Of a DNA stretch of 64,000 bases, positions 59,561-64,000 are shown piece after piece (positions within the stretch are counted from its first letter, which is position 1; the number at the start of each line of letters is the position of its first letter). This DNA is from JAPYTK01 sp964401935 (lineage in GTDB: Bacteria; Myxococcota_A; Polyangia; Polyangiales; Polyangiaceae), in contig CAYOAL010000028.1 in the NCBI GenBank assembly GCA_964401935.1, forward strand, positions 1-64,000, written 5' to 3'. A program made the position numbers and the translations under genes. The notes below the pieces were generated by a model, which was not told where the DNA came from, did not search any database, and worked only from the letters and a program-made list of their open reading frames with translations.

Positions 59561-60235
59561 ATGCTTCGCTCCGTTGTGTCACGTGCGTCGTGGGGCCTGC
59601 TGTTGGGGGGCGCTGCCGTTCTCGGCGGGTGCCACGTGGAGGCGGTGGATCCCGCCGGTCAGGGCTCCGGCGAGTGGCTCGTGTTCGTCGGCGAGGCCTC
59701 GGAGGCGATGGGGGCTACCGCCGAGAACGCGGCCACCGAGCACGTCCTGGTCGCCGCTGCGCTGGAAGACGGTGTCATGCGGTTCTTCGCGTGTGGCGAC
59801 GCCGAGCTCGGCACCCTCACCGCGTGGTTCGAGCTCACCGTCGACGGGGGGGGCGCAGAGGTTCCGGTGCAGAGCACCGCCGTCGGAGGGTGGCAGCTCG
59901 ACGCCGTGCTGACCGACGGGAGGCTGAGCGGCCGGCTCATGCGCTCCGATCAGGGAGTACGCTCGTTCGTGGCGGAGGCCGCGCCCGACACGCACAACGA
60001 ACACGTGTTCTTCAGCGACGGTGGTGACTGTGAGACGGGCCTGATCGTTCCCCTCGAGGGTGAGCCTCATGGGAGCTACTGCACGCCGCCCGGCGCTCCC
60101 GGGATCATGCCGGAGATGGATCCGCGGGCCCAAGTGACCCCGCTCCGTCCGTCGTCGCATGGGCACCTGGTGAAACGTGAGCTCGTGGACGGTGAGAGCA
60201 TTGAGCTGCCGTCGGTCACGCTTCAGAACCGCTGA
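59561..60235 (+). CDS. Secreted lipoprotein upstream of the STAND regulator
   Basis: Predicted lipoprotein of 224 aa: MLRSVVSRASWGLLLGGAAVLGGC signal and lipobox. The mature domain is beta-rich with several cysteines ('DGGDCETGLIVPLEGEPHGSYC'). No family recognised. SD GGGGGA precedes the ATG. The regulator gene starts 18 nt after the stop, so both come from one mRNA; it may be a surface sensor or target of that regulator, but this is inference. Confidence 0.72.
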   Translation: MLRSVVSRASWGLLLGGAAVLGGCHVEAVDPAGQGSGEWLVFVGEASEAMGATAENAATEHVLVAAALEDGVMRFFACGDAELGTLTAWFELTVDGGGAEVPVQSTAVGGWQLDAVLTDGRLSGRLMRSDQGVRSFVAEAAPDTHNEHVFFSDGGDCETGLIVPLEGEPHGSYCTPPGAPGIMPEMDPRAQVTPLRPSSHGHLVKRELVDGESIELPSVTLQNR

Positions 60236-60253
60236 GCGAGAGGCCTGTCGACG

Positions 60254-62962
60254 ATGAGCGCGCAGGCGGGTCGCCTCGATCTCCCGCTCCCCGTCTCTCA
60301 GTTCATCGGGCGCCGCGCCGAGCTCATGCGCCTCGAGAGCTTGTTCAACGGCGGAGCCCGCCTGGTCACGTTGTGGGGGCCGGGCGGCATCGGGAAGACG
60401 CGCCTCGCCCTGCAGTTCGCGCAGAGCTACGCGCGCCGTCTCAAGGGTGCGTCGCGCGCGTACCTCTGCGACGTGGAGGACACGCGCGACCTGCTCGGGG
60501 TGTGCGTCGCGATGGGGCGCGCCCTCGACGTCCCGCTCCCCTCGGGCGAGAGCGGTCCGCTGGATCTCTCCGATCGCATCAGCCACGTCCTCCGCGGGCG
60601 CGGCGCGTCGCTCTTCATCCTCGACAACTTCGAGCAGGTGGCGCCCACCTCGACCGACTCGATCGTGCGCTGGATGCAGGCCGCGCCCGACGCGCGTTTC
60701 CTGGTGACCTCGCGCGAGCGCCTGCGCGTCGCCGGAGAGGTAGTGGAAGAGCTGGGGCCGCTCGGTCTCGCCACCAGCCCGAGCCCCGCCGTCCCCTCCG
60801 AGGCGGTGGAGCTGTTCCTCGACCGGGCCCGCGCGCTCGGCTTCGAGGCCGACGCGGCCGGCGTGGCCCTCGCCGAAGAGCTCGTCGCCGAGCTCGAGGG
60901 GATCCCCCTCGCCATCGAGCTCGCCGCGGGGCGCGTCGATCTGCTCGGTATCGAGGGCATGCTCGAGCCGATGCGGCGCTTGCGTCGACCGGAGCGGGAG
61001 ACGTCGCCGTCGTCGATGCATCCTCGCCTCGACGTGCTCGCTGGCGGGCGCCGCGACATGGTCAAGCGCCAGGTCACGGTGCGGGCGACCATCGCGTGGT
61101 CGTGGAACCTCCTCACCGAAGACGAGCAGCGGGCGCTGGCGCAGTGCGCCGTGTTTCGGGGGGGCTTCACGCCGGCGGCGGCCATGCACGTGCTCCTGCC
61201 GACCGAGGACGGGGCGAGCACCCTCGAAGTCATTCAGTCGCTGCGCAACAAGTCGCTCCTCCGCAGCTATCAGACTGCGCGTGGCGTGGTTCGACTCTCG
61301 CTCTACGAGAGCGTGCGCGAGTTCGCGGCCGAGAAGCTCGCGGAGCTCGGTGACGTCGGGATCATCGAGGCCCGCCATCACGAGTTCTTCCTCGGCGTGG
61401 CGTCGCGGCTCGCGGACCGCGGGCTCGAGGGCATGCGGCTGCTCACCGCTGAAGTCGACAACATCATGTCGATCGTCGTGGGCGCGCTCGATCGGCCCGA
61501 CATCGGCGGCGGCGACGCGACCCTCGCGTTGCAAGCGTTGGTGGCGCTCGAGCCGGTGTATGCCGTGCGCGGCCCCATCGCGCTCTATCTCGGGTGGCTC
61601 GATCGGGCGCTCGACGCGGCGGACCGCGCCGGAGGGGTGCCGTCGCCGGTGCGGGCTCGGGCGCTCCAGGCCCGCGGGCGCGGGCAGCCGCAGCGTGGGC
61701 GCGCCGCGGACGGCCTGTTGGACCTCGCCGCCGCGCTCGAGGCGGCGCGCGCCACCGGCGACCGCGTCGCGGAGGGGACCATCCTCGCCGACATCGGCGT
61801 GTTGCATCATCACGCGCGCGACATGGAGAAGGCGCGCGGCGCCTACGAGCAAGCCCTCGCCATTCATCGAGGCTTGGGTGAGCGGCGGGCCATCGGGCGA
61901 GCGCTCGGCAACCTCGGGGCGCTCCATCACGACCTCAAGAGCTTCGAGGAGGCGCTCCGAAACTACGAGCGAGCGCTCGCGATCTTTCGCGAGTCGGGGG
62001 ACCGGCGCGCCGAGGGGTTGTTCCTCACCAACATCGGCGTGCTCCACCACGAGCGGAACGAGGGAGACGAGGCGGAGGCACACTTCACGCGCGCGCTCGC
62101 TCTCCTCGAGGAGGTGGGCGATCGTCGCATCGAGGCGATCACGCTCGGCAACCTCGGGGCCCTCCATCACGAGCGCGGCCGCCTCGAGCAGGCGCGCTTC
62201 GCGCATCGGAAGGCGCTCGAGCACATCCGCGAGTTTGGTGACCGTCGCTCGGAGGGGCTGTGTCTTGCACGCCTCGGGGCGGTGCTCGCGGCGGAGGGGC
62301 GGCTGGAAGACGCGACCGAGCGCTTTGCGGCGGCGGAGGAGCTGCTCGCACAGGCCGCCGATCCGATCGCGCTCGAGGTGGTGTCGGTGTCGCGCGGCTT
62401 TCTCGACGTGGCGCTCGCCCTGCGCTGCCGCAGCACGGGCGACGCGGCGGAGGCGGAGGCGCACCTCGCTCAGGCCCGCGCGCGCATCGCCCGAGCACGG
62501 GCGGGAGGGGCGGGTCGACCGGCGCCGGCCGAGGTGAACGACGACATCCGCGTCGCCATCCGCGTGCTGACACGCTCGCTCGACACCGTCGACACCGGGG
62601 CGTCCGAGGCCCTCGTACCGCCCGAGCACGTGCTCCTCGTGGGGCCAGAGGCGCAGTGGATTCGCCCCCCCAACGGCTCCTGGCAAGACTTTCGGCGCCG
62701 TCGCTCGCTGCGCCTGTTGGTGCTCGCCCTGGTGGCGCAGCGGCAGAACGGCGGCGGCGCGCTCGCGCTCGAGGCGTTGCGCGAAGCGGGCTGGCCGGGA
62801 GAGGCCATCCAACACGACGCGGCCGTCAACCGCGTCCATGTGGCCCTCGCGGAGCTCCGCAAGGTGGGGCTCAAGCCCGTCATCATCCGCTGTGATCAAG
62901 GATACCTGTTGGATCCCGAGGTCGAGATACGCCGCGTGCCCGGCGCGATGTGTCCGTCATGA
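60254..62962 (+). CDS. STAND (NB-ARC) ATPase with TPR repeats and C-terminal winged helix
   Basis: Regulatory protein of 902 aa. The NTPase region has Walker A GPGGIGKT (42-49), Walker B 'LFILDNFEQV' (about 117), 'FLVTSRERL' and 'GIPLAIELAAGRV', as in NB-ARC/AfsR-type STAND proteins. At least five TPR repeats (about 480-720) carry 'ADIGVLHHHARDMEKARGAYEQALAIHR'-type units. The last 100 residues ('RRRSLRLLVLALVAQRQNGGGALALEALREAGWPGE', 'VNRVHVALAELRKVGLKPVII', 'CDQGYLL') look like an OmpR/SARP-type winged helix, at the C-terminus rather than the usual N-terminus. Likely a transcriptional activator that oligomerises on ligand and binds direct repeats. Confidence 0.85.
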   Translation: MSAQAGRLDLPLPVSQFIGRRAELMRLESLFNGGARLVTLWGPGGIGKTRLALQFAQSYARRLKGASRAYLCDVEDTRDLLGVCVAMGRALDVPLPSGESGPLDLSDRISHVLRGRGASLFILDNFEQVAPTSTDSIVRWMQAAPDARFLVTSRERLRVAGEVVEELGPLGLATSPSPAVPSEAVELFLDRARALGFEADAAGVALAEELVAELEGIPLAIELAAGRVDLLGIEGMLEPMRRLRRPERETSPSSMHPRLDVLAGGRRDMVKRQVTVRATIAWSWNLLTEDEQRALAQCAVFRGGFTPAAAMHVLLPTEDGASTLEVIQSLRNKSLLRSYQTARGVVRLSLYESVREFAAEKLAELGDVGIIEARHHEFFLGVASRLADRGLEGMRLLTAEVDNIMSIVVGALDRPDIGGGDATLALQALVALEPVYAVRGPIALYLGWLDRALDAADRAGGVPSPVRARALQARGRGQPQRGRAADGLLDLAAALEAARATGDRVAEGTILADIGVLHHHARDMEKARGAYEQALAIHRGLGERRAIGRALGNLGALHHDLKSFEEALRNYERALAIFRESGDRRAEGLFLTNIGVLHHERNEGDEAEAHFTRALALLEEVGDRRIEAITLGNLGALHHERGRLEQARFAHRKALEHIREFGDRRSEGLCLARLGAVLAAEGRLEDATERFAAAEELLAQAADPIALEVVSVSRGFLDVALALRCRSTGDAAEAEAHLAQARARIARARAGGAGRPAPAEVNDDIRVAIRVLTRSLDTVDTGASEALVPPEHVLLVGPEAQWIRPPNGSWQDFRRRRSLRLLVLALVAQRQNGGGALALEALREAGWPGEAIQHDAAVNRVHVALAELRKVGLKPVIIRCDQGYLLDPEVEIRRVPGAMCPS

Positions 62963-62980
62963 TGGCTGAGCGCGGCCTCT

Positions 62981-63010
62981 TATGACGCCCTAAGTCGCAT
63001 TAAATCGCGG
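62981..63010. promoter_or_regulatory. 10-bp-period TA repeat element 3
   Basis: TATGACGCCC, TAAGTCGCAT and TAAATCGCGG start at 62981, 62991 and 63001. With element 1 it also shares an aligned stretch of about 35 bp. It lies about 257 bp upstream of the kinase ATG and 19 bp after the STAND stop. Confidence 0.5.
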
Positions 63011-63095
63011 CGGGAACGCCCAAGACCCGAAGCCCGCAAGCGCATGCAACATCCACCGAAGCTCGGCGCGAGGCGGGGCGAGTCGCGCGACCGAG

Positions 63096-63114
63096 GCTGC
63101 ACCTCGAGTGCAGC
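63096..63114. other. Perfect 7-bp inverted repeat in the kinase upstream region
   Basis: GCTGCAC (63096-63102), loop CTCGA, GTGCAGC (63108-63114). Its inner ACCTCGAGTG recurs at 63130-63139. Could be an operator or hairpin in a long leader of the kinase. Confidence 0.4.
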
Positions 63115-63266
63115 GTCGTGCACAACGGGACCTCGAGTGAACCCGCCGCGGCGTGACGGGTTCGGTTGGGTTGCGGTGGTGGCTCGATTTCGCGCTCTTG
63201 GTGCGGGCCGCGGCCATGACCGCGTTGGCACGGCGGCTGCAGTCGTCGCGTGTCGAGGAGAGTCTG

Positions 63267-64000
63267 ATGACGAACAGATCGGAGCAAGGAGCATGGAGCC
63301 TGCGCGCGTTCGACTTGGTGGGGGAGCGGTACGTCGTGCATCGCTCCGTCGGACGAGGTGCGATGGCGACGGTGGTGGCGGCGTGGGACCGAGAGGAGAG
63401 CCGCGAGGTGGCGTTGAAGATGATGCGCACCCACGAGTTGGCGAGCTCGTTCCCGCTCGGGGGGCGCTTCTTGCGCGAGGCGAGCGCCATCGCGAGCATC
63501 CGCTCCCCCCACGTGGCCCGTGTGTTCGACGTGGGCACGCACCACGGCAAGCCGTACCTGGTGATGGAGCTGCTCGACGGCCTCGATCTCGAGGCGCTCC
63601 TCGCTTCCTCGGGACCGCTCCGACCCGCTCGTGCGGTCGCCTTCGTGTTGCAGGCGTGTCGCGCCATCGCCGAGGCCCATCGGCTCGGGATCCTGCATCG
63701 CGACCTCAAGCCCGGGAACCTGTTCCTCTGCCGGCAGCCAGACGGTGGGGAGAGCGTCAAGGTCGTCGACTTCGGTCTCGCCAAGGCCGCCCACGACACG
63801 GAGCTCACCTCCGCGAGCACCACCCTCGGGACGCCGGGCTTCATGGCCCCCGAGCAGTGGGAGCGCTCGCGCGACGTGGACGCGCGCGCCGACATCTGGT
63901 CGCTCGGCGCTACCCTCTACCAGCTCTTGACCGGCGAGCTGCCGTTCGAGGCGGTCGGCATCATCGCGCAGCGCATACGCGTCTTGCACGAGCCGCACAC
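63267..64000 (+). CDS. Ser/Thr protein kinase, partial (runs off the window)
   Basis: Open frame to the window edge (244 codons seen, no stop). ATG at 63267 has GGAG 7 nt upstream and starts MTNRSEQGAW. The kinase core is present: glycine loop 'SVGRGAMATVV', Lys in 'EVALKMMRT', HRDLKPGN, DFGLAK, and 'GTPGFMAPEQ'. The Gly loop reads GRGAMA instead of GxGxxG with a third glycine. The C-terminal part of the kinase and any sensor lie beyond 64000. Confidence 0.9.
   Translation, partial: MTNRSEQGAWSLRAFDLVGERYVVHRSVGRGAMATVVAAWDREESREVALKMMRTHELASSFPLGGRFLREASAIASIRSPHVARVFDVGTHHGKPYLVMELLDGLDLEALLASSGPLRPARAVAFVLQACRAIAEAHRLGILHRDLKPGNLFLCRQPDGGESVKVVDFGLAKAAHDTELTSASTTLGTPGFMAPEQWERSRDVDARADIWSLGATLYQLLTGELPFEAVGIIAQRIRVLHEPH

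Larger units (their letters stand above)
62963..63266. other. Intergenic region, 304 bp
   Basis: Contains the third 10-bp repeat element (62981-63010), a perfect hairpin at 63096-63114, and a direct repeat of ACCTCGAGTG at 63101-63110 and 63130-63139. The kinase SD (GGAG, 7 nt before its ATG) is near the end. No plausible small gene seen. Confidence 0.55.

Noticed and set aside
59579..62899. 1106-codon minus-strand frame opposite the STAND gene
   Set aside because: Very long but Arg/His/Glu-rich with regular repeats reflecting the TPR coding repeats; Walker A/B and TPR motifs are on the + strand.

Overview
The window is about 70% GC DNA from what looks like a myxobacterium (Myxococcota, perhaps the Polyangia side). 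The evidence is four eukaryote-like Ser/Thr protein kinases with long disordered or membrane-bearing tails, many lipoproteins with Gly/Ser/Ala-rich spacers after the lipobox cysteine, an AgmX/PglI-type protein, a DUF4388 protein, an FHA protein and ECF sigma/NrsF regulation. No rRNA, tRNA, insertion sequence, phage or CRISPR array was seen. This is chromosomal DNA with frequent strand switches.

Layout. 0-4.5 kb: a secreted lipoprotein and a PAS-GGDEF-EAL-REC-GGDEF protein in which only EAL looks catalytically intact. 4.6-12.6 kb: lipoproteins, an FHA protein with a degenerate CpaF/TadA-like ATPase domain, and a thioredoxin-like lipoprotein that appears to contain selenocysteine. 12.6-19.3 kb: two Ser/Thr kinases flanking a GntR regulator that overlaps a C45-type acyltransferase/amidase gene. 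19.5-26.5 kb: uncharacterised proteins, an SAM methyltransferase, an outer-membrane protein, a NahK-like kinase and an SAM hydrolase. 26.6-31 kb: a DUF4388 protein divergent from mutS2. 31-34.8 kb: small secreted proteins, one with a long Asp-rich repeat, and a membrane protein. 34.7-41.4 kb: a PEGA-like protein, a kinase, an ECF sigma factor with its NrsF-like anti-sigma factor, a TPR protein and an AgmX/PglI-like protein. 41.4-48.4 kb: a tightly overlapping complex I operon in the order nuoA-B-C-D-G-H-I, without nuoE/F or nuoJ-N, whose NuoH carries large insertions including an EF-hand-like loop. 48.5-57.6 kb: a VWA protein, an ATP-grasp enzyme, an FG-GAP lipoprotein, a trypsin-like lipoprotein with a PAN-like tail and small lipoproteins. 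57.7-64 kb: a di-haem oxidoreductase, a lipoprotein, a large STAND/TPR regulator with a C-terminal winged helix, and the start of another Ser/Thr kinase.

The strongest unusual signal is the lipoprotein gene at 10706-9930 (minus strand). Its frame is interrupted by a single TGA exactly where a thioredoxin-fold protein has its first active-site cysteine (UxxC instead of CxxC). A 17-nt stem-loop whose loop starts GG lies 17 nt after the UGA, as expected of a bacterial SECIS element. The second strongest is a set of 10-bp-period TA repeats in the three intergenic regions around the STAND regulator, which look like operators of its small regulon. The NuoH insertions and the FHA-linked pseudo-ATPase are also notable.

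Limits: family names come from motif recognition by eye. Start codons were chosen from Shine-Dalgarno spacing, signal peptides and gene overlaps. Promoters and operators are proposals.
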